Below, piece after piece: positions 8,456 to 17,341 of a stretch of DNA of 64,000 bases (the first letter of the stretch is position 1; each line of letters begins with the position of its first letter). Below the pieces are notes generated by a model, which was not told where the DNA came from, ran no database searches, and saw only the letters and a list, made by a program, of their open reading frames with translations. The stretch lies in NCBI GenBank assembly GCA_041390125.1, contig JAWKQN010000002.1, positions 62,001-126,000 on the forward strand, given 5' to 3'. The position numbers and the translations under genes were made by a program. The DNA is from Gemmatimonadota bacterium (GTDB lineage: Bacteria; Gemmatimonadota; Gemmatimonadetes; Longimicrobiales; Gaopeijiaceae).

Positions 8456-11206
8456 ATGCCCCACCGCCGCCTCGCCGCTTCGTCCCTGGTTGGTCTCTTC
8501 GCCCTCGCGCTACCTCCCGTCGTGGCCGCCCAGACGGCAGACGGGCCCGAGCCCGACGGGCAGCCCCGACGGCCACGGGCGGTCGAGGCGGTCCCCACCA
8601 CGGCCGAGATCCGGCTGGACGGGCGTCTCGACGAAGCGGCCTGGGCGGCCGCGCCACCCGCCGCCGACTTCGTGCAACGGGAGCCCCAGGAGGGCGCGCC
8701 TCCGGGTGAGCGCAGCGAGGTGCGGATCCTGTTCGACGACGAGGCGCTCTACGTCGGGGCCCGGCTGCACGACGACGCGCCCGGCACCATCGGCCGTCAG
8801 CTGGTGCGACGCGACGACTGGGGACAGTACGACTTCTTCGAGGTCGCGCTCGACCCGAATCTGGATCGCCGAACGGGGTACCTCTTCCGCGTCAGCGCGT
8901 CCAATGTGCAGCGGGACGAGTACCTCTACGACGACAGCAACGCCGATGACGCCTGGAACGCGGTCTGGACCTCTGCGGTCCAGATCGACGACGGCGGCTG
9001 GACCGTGGAGATCCGCATTCCGTTCTCGCAGATCCGCTACGAAGCCCCCGAGAGCGGCCGGCTGGAATGGGGGATCAACTTCAACCGGCGGAAGCTGAGC
9101 ACCAACGAGACATCGCAGTACGCGTTGGTCTCCCGGCAGCAAGCCGGCGTCGTCAGCCAGTTCGCGCCGCTGCGGGGCGTCAACGTGGAATCGGGCGGTC
9201 ATCGCATCGAGTTGCGCCCGTACGTCTTGAGCCGGGCCTTCACCGGGCCCGAGGTGAGTGGCGATCCCTTCCGCGACGGGTCCGACGTGGACGCCCGTAC
9301 GGGTGTGGACCTGCGCTACGGCCTCGGATCCCAGTTCACGCTGGACGTGACCATCAATCCGGATTTCGGTCAGGTGGAGGCCGACCCGGCCGTGATCAAC
9401 CTCTCTGCCTTCGAGGTCTTCTTCGACGAGCGCCGGCCGTTCTTCGTCGAGGACGCGCGGATCTTCGACTTCCAGCTCTCCGGCGGACGCAACCGCCTGT
9501 ACTACAGCCGCCGTGTGGGGCGCGAACCCCAGGGGGACGGCCCGGCCGGCGCGGCGTTCCTGGACGCACCGGACGCGGCCACCATCCTGGGGGCGGCCAA
9601 GCTGACCGGGCGCACGTCCAGCGGTCTCTCCATCGGAGTCCTCGCGGCCTCCACCTCCGGAGAGCGCGGACGCGCCTTCTTCCAGGAGACAGGCCTGACC
9701 TCGGGCTACCTCGCCGAACCCCGTACGCACTCGGGCGTGGTGCGTCTGCGGCAGGACTTCAACGAAGGCGCCTCGACCATCGGCGGCATCGTCACCGGCA
9801 TGCACCGGGAGCTGCCCGGAGACGGGTCCTTCGACTTCCTGACCTCGAACGCCTTCAACATCGGGCTCGACTGGGAGCACCAGTGGAGCGATCGCACCTG
9901 GGCGTTCTTCGGCTACGTCGCCGGCAGCTACGTGGAGGGCGACTCCACGGCCGTGCTGCGGATCCAGCGCAGCAGCAACCACTTCTTCCAGCGCCCGGAC
10001 GCGGACCGCCTCTCCATCGACTCCACGCTCACGTCCCTGGCCGGCGTGGATTGGCGTATGACGCTGGCCAAGCGCCGGGGCCGCCACTGGACCGGCTCGA
10101 TCTGGGCCGCGCAGGTGACCCCCGGATTCGAGGTGAACGACCTGGGCTTCAGCGGACGCCAGGAGGTGCTGGACGGCGGCGTACGCGTCTCCTACCAGGA
10201 GATCCAGCCGGGATCGTGGTACCGCAGCTATGAAGCCTCCGTCTCCACGTTCCACAACTGGACGCACGACGTGTTGGAGGCTCCCCTGTCGTGGGACTCG
10301 TGGGGTCGGGGGCACGTCAACGGCTCCATCAACCTGAACGGGGAGGTCGAGTTCCAGAACCTCTGGGAGATCGATGCCGGCCTGAGCTTCCGTCCCGAAC
10401 GGATGGACCGGACCGCGTCACGCGGCGGCCCGCTGGTCCTGAGCCCACGCTCGTACAGCGTGAACCTCGGCGTGCGCTCGGACAGTCGACGCGCGTTCAG
10501 CGTCTCGCCGCGCCTCTCGTACGAATGGTCGGACCTGGACGCCGGTTGGGGCTTCGACGCGTCCGCGGACGTCGAATATCGACCCTCGTCGCGCGTCGAG
10601 ATCCGTCTCGAACCCGAGTGGTCGCGCTCGAACACGGGCGCCCAGTACGTGCGCACCAGCGATGCCCTGGAGTTCCCGGCGACCTACGGCCTGCGCTACC
10701 TCTTCGCCGACCTGGAGCAACGCGAACTCTCGCTGGAGACACGCATCAGCGTCACGGTGAGCCCCACGTTGTCCCTGCAGCTGTTCGCCCAGCCCCTCCT
10801 CTCGAGCGGGGACTTCGCCCAGTACAAGCAACTGGCCCGTCCGGAGTCGTTCGAATGGGATCGGTTCGCCGCCGGGACCTTCAGCGATGTGGCCGGCGTG
10901 GCCACGTGCAGCGGAGGGCGCACGTGCGTGGACGCGGACGGGGAGCGCTACCTCGACTACGACGGAGACGGCGTCGCGGACGACTCCTTCGGGGACCGGA
11001 GCTTCAATGTCCGGTCGCTGATCGGCAACGCCGTGCTCCGGTGGGAGTACCGTCCCGGCTCCACCGTCTTCCTGGTATGGCAGCGTCGGCAGGAGAGTCG
11101 GATCGGCCTCGGAGACTTCGACGTCTCGCGCGACCTCGATGCGCTGCTCGGCGCCCAGTCCGAGAACGTCTTCATCGTCAAGGTGAACTACTGGCTGAGC
11201 CCCTGA
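8456..11206 (+). CDS. DUF5916 outer-membrane protein with N-terminal CBM9-like domain
   Basis: 916 residues. A signal peptide (ASSLVGLFALALPPVVAAQ) is followed by a carbohydrate-binding family 9-like domain, about residues 40-230 (EIRLDGRLDEAAWAAAPP, VRILFDDEALYVGARLHDD, NFNRR). Next comes the DUF5916 region with the well-conserved VDLRYGLGSQFTLDVTINPDFGQVEAD and DERRPFFVED segments, then a long alternating beta-strand part ending in VNYWLSP that looks like an outer-membrane barrel. The family is abundant in Gemmatimonadota and Bacteroidota. Its role is not established; binding of sugars or peptides at the surface is a guess. It is a single-gene unit with hairpins on both sides. Confidence 0.9.
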   Translation: MPHRRLAASSLVGLFALALPPVVAAQTADGPEPDGQPRRPRAVEAVPTTAEIRLDGRLDEAAWAAAPPAADFVQREPQEGAPPGERSEVRILFDDEALYVGARLHDDAPGTIGRQLVRRDDWGQYDFFEVALDPNLDRRTGYLFRVSASNVQRDEYLYDDSNADDAWNAVWTSAVQIDDGGWTVEIRIPFSQIRYEAPESGRLEWGINFNRRKLSTNETSQYALVSRQQAGVVSQFAPLRGVNVESGGHRIELRPYVLSRAFTGPEVSGDPFRDGSDVDARTGVDLRYGLGSQFTLDVTINPDFGQVEADPAVINLSAFEVFFDERRPFFVEDARIFDFQLSGGRNRLYYSRRVGREPQGDGPAGAAFLDAPDAATILGAAKLTGRTSSGLSIGVLAASTSGERGRAFFQETGLTSGYLAEPRTHSGVVRLRQDFNEGASTIGGIVTGMHRELPGDGSFDFLTSNAFNIGLDWEHQWSDRTWAFFGYVAGSYVEGDSTAVLRIQRSSNHFFQRPDADRLSIDSTLTSLAGVDWRMTLAKRRGRHWTGSIWAAQVTPGFEVNDLGFSGRQEVLDGGVRVSYQEIQPGSWYRSYEASVSTFHNWTHDVLEAPLSWDSWGRGHVNGSINLNGEVEFQNLWEIDAGLSFRPERMDRTASRGGPLVLSPRSYSVNLGVRSDSRRAFSVSPRLSYEWSDLDAGWGFDASADVEYRPSSRVEIRLEPEWSRSNTGAQYVRTSDALEFPATYGLRYLFADLEQRELSLETRISVTVSPTLSLQLFAQPLLSSGDFAQYKQLARPESFEWDRFAAGTFSDVAGVATCSGGRTCVDADGERYLDYDGDGVADDSFGDRSFNVRSLIGNAVLRWEYRPGSTVFLVWQRRQESRIGLGDFDVSRDLDALLGAQSENVFIVKVNYWLSP

Positions 11207-11217
11207 GGGGGGAACGG

Positions 11218-11246
11218 CGGGAGCGGCCGACTCGGGAACGCTCCCG
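11218..11246 (+). terminator. Hairpin after DUF5916 gene
   Basis: An 8-bp perfect stem (11218-11225 with 11239-11246) with a 13-nt loop lies 11 bases past the stop, between convergent genes. There is no U-tract. Confidence 0.4.
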
Positions 11247-11303
11247 ACCCGCCCTCATCGCACACCTGGCATCCGAAGTCGGCCCGCGTGTGTCGTCCGC
11301 AGG

Positions 11304-12716
11304 TCAAGCGCGCATGCGCGCCGTGGTGCCGACCTCCATCTCCGCGCTGCGCCGGCGCAGGTGGTAGGCCAGCATTCCCCAGCTTGCCAGCGCCTGCAGG
11401 GCAACCGTCGCCACCGACAACATCCACAGATGCCGCAACCGGAATCCTTCCCGGCCGGCCAGCCAGATCGCCGGCAGCACGAAGGTGAGCAGGCGGCTCG
11501 CGCTCGCCAGCAGCGACGGCACGGTGTTGCCGAGCGCCTGGAACATCCCCGAGCACGTGAAGATGATCCCGGTGGCCACGAAGTTCCACGAGATGATACG
11601 CAGGTATTCCGCGCCCACGGCCACCACGTCGGGATCGTCCGTGAATCCCGTGACCAGCAGATCCGGGCGCACCTGACAGAAGAGCGTCAGGAGGAGCATC
11701 AGCACGCTCCCGGTGAGCGCCGCCGCGTGGAACGTCGCGCGCACGCGGTCCAGCCGACCCGCCCCGACGTTCTGGCCGGCCACCGGGGCCGTGGCGAACG
11801 CCACCGCCATGGCGGGAAGGAAGATCGCCTGCATCACCCGGGAGCCCACTCCGAAGCCGGCCTGGGCGGCCGCACCGAAGTCCCGGATCACCCAGTAGAT
11901 GACGCCCATGAAGACGAACATCAACGCGAACTCGCCACCGGGCGGCAGGCCGATGCGCAGCACGCGGGCCCAGACGTCCGGGCGGGGAGCCAGGAGAGCA
12001 CGATCGACCCGCACGAAGCGGGCGTGGCGGTGGAAGTAGCGCCAGAGAAGCAGGACGCCCACCGCGACCGAGATGGACGTCGAGAGGCCGGCGCCGAGCA
12101 CACCGAGCGGCCGACCGGTGCCGTATCCCGCGATCATGATCGGGGAGAGCACGGCATTCAGCAGCACGGTGGCGATCTGCACCATCATGGTGGGTTTGAC
12201 CACACCCGCTCCGCGTAGCGCCGATCCCATCGAAACGAGCGCGAATTGCAGGCCGAGCCCGGGCAGGAACCAGTGCAGATAGAGGCGGCCCGCCGCCATG
12301 GTGGCGGGGTCGGCGCCGAGCGTGGCCATGTAGGGGCCGGCGAGTGCGTACCCGACGCCGAGGGTGAGGACGGCACACGCGAGCGCGAGCACAAGACTCT
12401 GGTTGAACACGAGGTTGGCGTCGGCCGTGTCCTTCCGTCCGCTGGCGTGGGCGATGAGTGCCATGGTGCCGACGCCCAGGATCTGCGTCACCGACATCAC
12501 GAGGAACTGGACGTTGCCCGCGGCCCCGAGCCCGGCGATCGCGGCCTCGCCCAGGCGGCCGACGAAGTACAGGTCCACCAGGTAGTACAGGGTCTGGAAC
12601 AGCATCCCGATCCCGATCGGCGCCGCCATGGCGACGAGATGCTTGGGGATCGACCCTTCGGTCAGGTCCTGCACGAGGGAACTCCCTGGAGCGGTGCGGG
12701 GAAGGGTGCCGGGCAC
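11304..12716 (-). CDS. MATE-family multidrug/toxin efflux transporter
   Basis: 470 residues from the ATG at 12716. It has two six-helix bundles typical of MATE proteins. The N-terminus has LTEGSIPKHLVAMAAPIGIGMLFQTLYYLVDLYFVGRLG, the QTLY.LVD..FVG motif of the first helix. A matching second half begins near GVIYWVIRDFGAAAQAGFGVGSRV, and the SGMFQALGNTVPSLLASASR segment marks helix 10. It exports organic cations with Na+ or H+ antiport. It is monocistronic and convergent with the DUF5916 gene. A longer in-frame-looking open frame over the same bases is a shadow in another phase. Confidence 0.94.
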   Translation of the reverse strand: MPGTLPRTAPGSSLVQDLTEGSIPKHLVAMAAPIGIGMLFQTLYYLVDLYFVGRLGEAAIAGLGAAGNVQFLVMSVTQILGVGTMALIAHASGRKDTADANLVFNQSLVLALACAVLTLGVGYALAGPYMATLGADPATMAAGRLYLHWFLPGLGLQFALVSMGSALRGAGVVKPTMMVQIATVLLNAVLSPIMIAGYGTGRPLGVLGAGLSTSISVAVGVLLLWRYFHRHARFVRVDRALLAPRPDVWARVLRIGLPPGGEFALMFVFMGVIYWVIRDFGAAAQAGFGVGSRVMQAIFLPAMAVAFATAPVAGQNVGAGRLDRVRATFHAAALTGSVLMLLLTLFCQVRPDLLVTGFTDDPDVVAVGAEYLRIISWNFVATGIIFTCSGMFQALGNTVPSLLASASRLLTFVLPAIWLAGREGFRLRHLWMLSVATVALQALASWGMLAYHLRRRSAEMEVGTTARMRA

Positions 12717-12887
12717 GTCGCGCGCGTCCCGAGGGCGGCCGGGATGTCCCCGGCCGTACGCGGCCCGGTGTGGACGCGCTGCAGGAACCTATCCGGAGTC
12801 CGAAGGACGGCAACCGGGACGGAGAGCCCCCGCGCGCCTGCCCTGGCCGGCTTGTCTCCGAGGCCGATCCCCCCGAACGTCCGGACC

Positions 12888-13886
12888 ATGCATGCCATCG
12901 TGATCGACCGCCCCGGCGGGCCCGACGTGCTGCGCTGGACGGAGGCGGAGCGCCCGACGCCTCGCGCGGGAGAGGTGCTGGTGCAGGTGGTGACCGCCGG
13001 AGTGAACCGCGCCGATCTCCTGCAGCGCCGCGGCCTCTATCCCGCGCCCCCCGACGCGCCGGCCGACATCCCGGGCCTCGAGTACGCCGGCCGGGTCCAT
13101 GAAGTCGGCCCCGACGTCACCCGTCTCCAACCCGGGGATGCCGTGCTGGGAATCCTCGGCGGAGGCGGGTACGCCGAGTACGTGCGCGTGCACGAGCGCA
13201 CCGCGATGCGACTCCCCGACGGAGCCGATCTCCGTCTGGCGGGCGCGATCCCCGAGGCGTTCCTCACGGCGTACGACGCGGTCGTGCTCCAGGCCGGGCT
13301 CGCTGCCGGCGAGTGTCTGCTGGTGCACGCCGTGGCCAGCGGCGTCGGGACGGCGGCGGTCCAGCTCGCACGCTGGCTGGGCGCGCGCAGCGTGGGGACG
13401 TCGCGCACGCCGGAGAAGCTGGCCCACTGCCGCGCGCTCGGGCTGGACGTGGGCATCGTCGCCGAGAGCCCGGACGCGTGGGTGGACGCCGTGCTGGAGG
13501 CCACGGATGGCCGGGGCGCGGACGTCATCCTGGACCTGGTCGGTGGCGCCTATCTCGCGGGCAACCAACGGGCGCTCGCCGAGCGGGGACGCCATGTGGT
13601 GGTGGGCGTCACGGCGGGGGCCAAGGCCGAGATCGACCTCCGGGCGCTGATGGGGCGGCGCGGCGAGATCCGCGGGACCGTGCTGCGGGCGCGTCCGCTC
13701 GAGGAGAAGATCGCGCTCGCGCGCACGTTCGAGGCTCGCGTGCTGCCCGCCTTCGCGGAGGGACGTCTGCGGCCCGTGGTCGATCGCATCCTCCCGGCCG
13801 CCCAGGCGGCCGACGCGCATCGATCCATGGAGGAGAACCGCAACGTCGGGAAGATCCTGCTGGAGTTCGGCGACGGAGCGGGCTGA
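12888..13886 (+). CDS. NAD(P)H-quinone oxidoreductase, PIG3 family (zinc-free MDR)
   Basis: 332 residues from ATG 12888, where MHAIVIDRPGGPDVLRW gives the standard family start. It is a medium-chain dehydrogenase/reductase without the catalytic zinc cysteines. Features are NRADLLQRRGLYP, the GLEYAGRVHEVG segment, and the Rossmann nucleotide-binding GVGTAAVQLARWLGA loop. The tail VLPAFAEGRLRPVVDRILPAAQAADAHRSMEENRNVGKILLEF is characteristic of quinone oxidoreductase/PIG3. It probably reduces quinones or reactive carbonyls with NADPH in the cytoplasm. It is divergent from the MATE gene, so the two may share promoter DNA. Confidence 0.93.
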   Translation: MHAIVIDRPGGPDVLRWTEAERPTPRAGEVLVQVVTAGVNRADLLQRRGLYPAPPDAPADIPGLEYAGRVHEVGPDVTRLQPGDAVLGILGGGGYAEYVRVHERTAMRLPDGADLRLAGAIPEAFLTAYDAVVLQAGLAAGECLLVHAVASGVGTAAVQLARWLGARSVGTSRTPEKLAHCRALGLDVGIVAESPDAWVDAVLEATDGRGADVILDLVGGAYLAGNQRALAERGRHVVVGVTAGAKAEIDLRALMGRRGEIRGTVLRARPLEEKIALARTFEARVLPAFAEGRLRPVVDRILPAAQAADAHRSMEENRNVGKILLEFGDGAG

Positions 13887-13888
13887 TC

Positions 13889-13906
13889 CCGTGCCCGCAG
13901 GCACGG
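13889..13906 (+). terminator. Small hairpin after quinone reductase gene
   Basis: A 7-bp perfect stem (13889-13895 with 13900-13906) and 4-nt loop start 3 bases after the stop codon. Confidence 0.35.
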
Positions 13907-13932
13907 TCCGGTGTTCCCTCCCGCCCTTCGGT

Positions 13933-13963
13933 TCCGGCCCTCCCCGCGTGGGGGAGGGCCGGA
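13933..13963. terminator. Strong bidirectional terminator between convergent genes
   Basis: A perfect 13-bp GC-rich stem (13933-13945 with 13951-13963) and 5-nt loop sit between the quinone reductase (plus) and the ADOP permease (minus, stop at 13971-13973). It can serve both directions. Confidence 0.7.
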
Positions 13964-13970
13964 CCGTACG

Positions 13971-16613
13971 TCAGTCGTCCCGCAGCACGATGGCCGGGTC
14001 CACCCGTGTGGCGCGCCGGGCCGGCGCGTAGACCGCCAGCAGCGCGGCCAGGGCGAGCACGAGGGGCGCGGCCACGAACGTGAGCGGGTCGAACGGTGCG
14101 ATGCCGTAGAGCAGCCCGCCCAGCGCCCGTCCGGCCGGCACCGCCAGCAGCAGACCGAGCAGCCCACCCGGCAGGGCCAGGCGCAAGCCGTCCCGCAGGA
14201 CGGAGCGGCGGATGCCCGACACCGGCGCGCCCATGGCCATGCGCACCCCGATCTCCTTGACGCGCTGGCGGACCGAGAAGGCCGCCACGCCGTAGACGCC
14301 CACGCAGCCGAGCACGAGCGTCGTCACCGCGAAGATGCCGAGCAGCAGCGCCACCAGTTGCGTGCCGGCCAGCGAGGTGCCGAGCAGGTCCCGCCAGGTG
14401 CCCAGGTCACTGACGGCCAGGCGCGGGTCGACCTCGCGGAGGCGAGCGGTGACGGCGCCGAGCGCGGCCTCGGGCGAGCGGGTGGCCTCGGCCACCAGGA
14501 CGCCGTAGCCGAAGGCGCCCATCCCCATCTGCGCCAGGGGCGTCCACACCGTGGGCTCCGGCGCGGCGGCCAGGTCCCCGTGCGAGACCGGCTCCACCAC
14601 TCCCACGATCTCGATGGGCGGCGCACCGCGCCACGGATAGCGTACGATCTGACCGAGCGCGGGACGCCCGCCGAGATACCGGTCCACGAACGTGCGGTCG
14701 ACGACGGCCACGAACGGAGTACCCACCCGGTCCGACGCCGTGAAGGTACGCCCCTCCACGAGCGGGATCCCGGCCACGGCGAAGAACCCGGTGCTGACGC
14801 GGTGGTGGGGCATCACCGGCAGCTCGTTCGGGTCCGTGGTCACGCCGTCGATGGACGTGGCCACGTACTCCTCTTCGGCCCCGAACGGAATGGTGCTGGC
14901 GAAGGACACCCGTGCGAGGGCCGGATCGGCCGCGAGCGTGGCCTCCATCTGCGCGAAGTACTCGGCGCGCGCGGCGGGGTCGGTGGGCAGCCCGGGCGGT
15001 AGGTGCACCTGCGCCGTGATGCGGCCGTCGATCTCGAAGCCGGGATCGACGCGCGAGAGCGCCGACAGGGTACGCGCCAGAAGGCCGGCGCTGGTCACCA
15101 GCACCACCGCGGCGGCGAGCTGGGCCGCCACGAGACCGCGTGTGGTCCGGCGGCGCGACGGCGCGACCGAGCCGCCGCGGCCGGCTTCGCGCAGCACCTC
15201 CGCGGGTCCTCTGCGCGCGGCCCGCAGCGCAGGCAATGCACCGGCCAGCAGCGCGGTGACCAGCGCCAGCGCCGCGGTGAACGCCACGACGCGCAGGTCG
15301 AGCGCCACCTGCTCCGCTCCGGGGAGCTCGGCCGGCAGGCGGGTGCGAAGGACCTCCATCCCCACCCACGCCAGCGTCAGTCCCGCCACCAGCCCGGCCG
15401 CGGCCAGCACCAGCGCTTCCAGGAGCTGTTCGCGCGCGAGACGGCCGGCACCCGCACCCAGCGCGGCGCGTACCGCCTGGTCGCGCCCGCGCGCCAGTCC
15501 CCGCGACAGGAAGAGGTTGGCCACGTTGGCGCACACCACGAGCAGCACCACCGCCACGGCGCCCAACAGGATCAGGAGCGGCGTGCGCACCCACTGCGCC
15601 CGCGCCTCCTGCAGCGGCACCACCTTGGCCTCGTCCCAGAATCCCGGATTCGGCGTCCAGAGCGGATTGGCCAATCGCACGTCCTCCTGGAGGCGCAGCA
15701 GCTCCTGGCGCACGGCGTCGGCCGTGACCTCCGGCGCCATGCGCGCGAGCACGCTGCCGTTGCCGGCTCCCCAGTGCCAGCCGACGTTCGACGGGTCCAT
15801 GACCAGGGGCCGCCACACGCGGTTGTTCAGGGACGGGAAGTCGAAGCCGGCGGGCAGCACGCCCACGATCTCGTACGCCGTGCCATCCAACGTGACCGAG
15901 CGTCCCACGATCGACGGATCGGCGCCGTACGTCGTGCGCCACATGTCGTGACCCAGCAAGGCCACGCTCCCGCGGCCGGGGCGCGACTCCTCCACCTGGA
16001 AGAGACGACCCAGCGTGGGGGCGACACCCAGCGCGGCCAGGTACTCGGGGGAGACGGAGGCCACGGTGATCCGCTCGGCTGGCAGCCCTTCGCGCTCCAG
16101 CGTGGACCCTTCCGCGTTGCGGGCCATCCCGATCGCCTGGACCGTGGTCATCTCACGTTGGAGGATCTCCAACGTGCCGGCGCTCGATCCCCATCCATCC
16201 AGCACGGAGACCAGCGCGCCCGGCTCGGGGAAGGGGAGCGGGCGCAGCAGCGCCCGGTCCACGATGCCGAAGATCACCGCGCTCGCCCCGATGCCGAGCC
16301 CCAGCGTGAGCACCGCGACCGCGGCGAAACCCGGCGCGCGCAGGAGTCCCCGCACCGTCTGCCGAACGAGACGCATCACATCCGCCATCTCCACCCCCAT
16401 GACCCTCGAAGTCTCCCGGATGCGCTCGCCGGGGACCCGGCGGGCGAACTGCAGCACTTCCCCCCGGTACCAGCGCGCCGCGGCAGGCTCTCCGCTCTCG
16501 GCGGCCCGGCTCGCGTAGAGCCGGTCCATCTCGTCCAGCAGGACCTCGCGGTCACGCTCCGGCAGCACGCGCGCGAGCAGCGCGCGCCACCTGGACGGCG
16601 GACTCGGCTTCAC
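13971..16613 (-). CDS. ADOP-family FtsX/MacB-like permease
   Basis: 880 residues from GTG 16613. It has a different N-terminal helical prefix from the copy at 5.6 kb: ALLARVLPERDREVLLDEMDRLYASRAAESG and RWYRGEVLQFARRVPGE, a 'permease prefix domain 2'-like helix pair. Then come a first membrane helix (GFAAVAVLTLGLGIGASAVIF), a MacB-like periplasmic domain, an FtsX block (NVANLFLSRGLARGRDQAVRAALGAGAGRL), a second periplasmic domain and a last FtsX block ending PARRATRVDPAIVLRDD. The GTG overlaps the TGA of the upstream padR by 4 bases, so the two are translationally coupled. The substrate is unknown. Confidence 0.93.
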   Translation of the reverse strand: MKPSPPSRWRALLARVLPERDREVLLDEMDRLYASRAAESGEPAAARWYRGEVLQFARRVPGERIRETSRVMGVEMADVMRLVRQTVRGLLRAPGFAAVAVLTLGLGIGASAVIFGIVDRALLRPLPFPEPGALVSVLDGWGSSAGTLEILQREMTTVQAIGMARNAEGSTLEREGLPAERITVASVSPEYLAALGVAPTLGRLFQVEESRPGRGSVALLGHDMWRTTYGADPSIVGRSVTLDGTAYEIVGVLPAGFDFPSLNNRVWRPLVMDPSNVGWHWGAGNGSVLARMAPEVTADAVRQELLRLQEDVRLANPLWTPNPGFWDEAKVVPLQEARAQWVRTPLLILLGAVAVVLLVVCANVANLFLSRGLARGRDQAVRAALGAGAGRLAREQLLEALVLAAAGLVAGLTLAWVGMEVLRTRLPAELPGAEQVALDLRVVAFTAALALVTALLAGALPALRAARRGPAEVLREAGRGGSVAPSRRRTTRGLVAAQLAAAVVLVTSAGLLARTLSALSRVDPGFEIDGRITAQVHLPPGLPTDPAARAEYFAQMEATLAADPALARVSFASTIPFGAEEEYVATSIDGVTTDPNELPVMPHHRVSTGFFAVAGIPLVEGRTFTASDRVGTPFVAVVDRTFVDRYLGGRPALGQIVRYPWRGAPPIEIVGVVEPVSHGDLAAAPEPTVWTPLAQMGMGAFGYGVLVAEATRSPEAALGAVTARLREVDPRLAVSDLGTWRDLLGTSLAGTQLVALLLGIFAVTTLVLGCVGVYGVAAFSVRQRVKEIGVRMAMGAPVSGIRRSVLRDGLRLALPGGLLGLLLAVPAGRALGGLLYGIAPFDPLTFVAAPLVLALAALLAVYAPARRATRVDPAIVLRDD

Positions 16614-16939
16614 CGGCCGTCCCCGGGCGCCAGCGACAGGCCGCTCCAGAGGGACTGGTAGGCCTCGCGGGCCACGCGCAGCTTCTCCATCCCGGCCGGC
16701 GTGACCTTGAAGCAGCGGCGATCGCGGCCACCCTCCTCACCGGGGCTGGTCAGCTCCGAGCGCACCAGCCCCTTCTCCTCCAGGCGCCGCAGCACCACGT
16801 AGACCGCGGCCACGCTGGTCTGGCGGCCAGTCCGCCGCTCCAGCTCCTCGACGATCGGCGCGGTGTAGGTGTCCTCCTTCAGGTGGAGCAGCGCCAGCAT
16901 GGCCTGATGCTCCAGCTCGCCCAGTCCTTCGCGTCCCAC
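16610..16939 (-). CDS. PadR-family transcriptional regulator
   Basis: 109 residues from GTG 16939, chosen because AGGAGG lies 4 bases upstream and the winged helix starts at once. An open frame runs on upstream, but it is repetitive G/R/A sequence made by the tandem-repeat DNA. Helices LGELEHQAMLALLHL and APIVEELERRTGR, the recognition helix SVAAVYVVLRRLEEKGLVR and the wing GGRDRRCFKVTPAGMEKL are typical PadR. It overlaps the ADOP gene by 4 bases and probably represses that operon through the dyads at 16959-16991. Confidence 0.9.
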   Translation of the reverse strand: MGREGLGELEHQAMLALLHLKEDTYTAPIVEELERRTGRQTSVAAVYVVLRRLEEKGLVRSELTSPGEEGGRDRRCFKVTPAGMEKLRVAREAYQSLWSGLSLAPGDGR

Positions 16940-16958
16940 GTGCCCTCCTGTTGGTTCT

Positions 16959-16991
16959 GACAATGTCGGATCCAACGATACAGACATTGTC
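16959..16991. promoter_or_regulatory. Paired dyad operator for the minus-strand padR
   Basis: GACAATGTC (16959-16967) and GACATTGTC (16983-16991) are exact reverse complements, and each is itself a GACA-N-TGTC palindrome. They are 24 bases centre to centre, about two helical turns, and end 20 bases before the GTG start and a few bases before the AGGAGG. Two dimers bound side by side would cover the promoter. Confidence 0.55.
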
Positions 16992-17036
16992 GATATCGGT
17001 CCACGGGAGGCCCACCCGGCCCTCTCCCGCCGCCCG

Positions 17037-17140
17037 ACCCCCCGACCCGCTCCCGCCGCCCGTCCCGCCCGACCCACGCGTCCTCGCCGCCCGTCCCGCC
17101 CGACCCACGCGTCCGTCCCGCCGCCCGACCCCCGCCCGTC
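17037..17140. repeat. Short GC-rich tandem repeats in divergent padR region
   Basis: A 29-base unit is present in two identical copies (17055-17083 and 17086-17114, period 31). It is flanked by degenerate CGCCGCCCGxCCC pieces on both sides. There is no coding content. It fills the middle of the 0.4 kb region between the two divergent padR genes, so copy-number change here would alter promoter spacing. Confidence 0.7.
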
Positions 17141-17246
17141 CGTAACGCCGGCCCACCGTCCGGTGGGATCCGCACCCGGCACCCTGCAGCGTTCCAACCT
17201 TCTGGACAACGCGACCATCTCAACGGTTGCAGTACACCTGCGTACG

Positions 17247-17269
17247 CATACTATGTGAGACATAGTATG
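17247..17269. promoter_or_regulatory. Perfect 23-bp palindromic operator upstream of padR
   Basis: CATACTATGT (17247-17256), spacer GAG, and ACATAGTATG (17260-17269) form a perfect 10-bp inverted repeat. It carries the ATGT...ACAT core known for PadR-family operators. It is AT-rich in a very GC-rich setting and lies about 75 bases before the padR ATG. Confidence 0.7.
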
Positions 17270-17341
17270 AGGGCCGGGGTGCCACGAGCGGGCCAGGCGG
17301 GAGCCGCGCGCGCCTCGTGGCCGAACGAGGAGGAGGGAGGC

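Larger units (their letters stand above)
16940..17341. other. Divergent regulatory region between two padR-ADOP modules
   Basis: 402 bases without a gene. It holds the paired GACA-N-TGTC dyads next to the minus-strand padR, the tandem repeats in the middle and the perfect CATACTATGT dyad next to the plus-strand padR. No further gene or RNA is visible. Confidence 0.7.

Noticed and set aside
5507..8464. A ~985-codon open frame antisense to the ADOP permease at 5.6-8.3 kb
   Set aside because: It is a shadow of a high-GC gene: the opposite strand has clear FtsX/MacB motifs, while this frame is Arg/His/Gln-rich with no fold or family signature.
16940..17341. A long minus-strand extension of PadR (frame open to 17578)
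   Set aside because: The extension is GC-repeat translation (Gly/Arg/Ala), crosses the divergent padR and its palindrome, and lacks the Shine-Dalgarno that sits just before GTG 16939.
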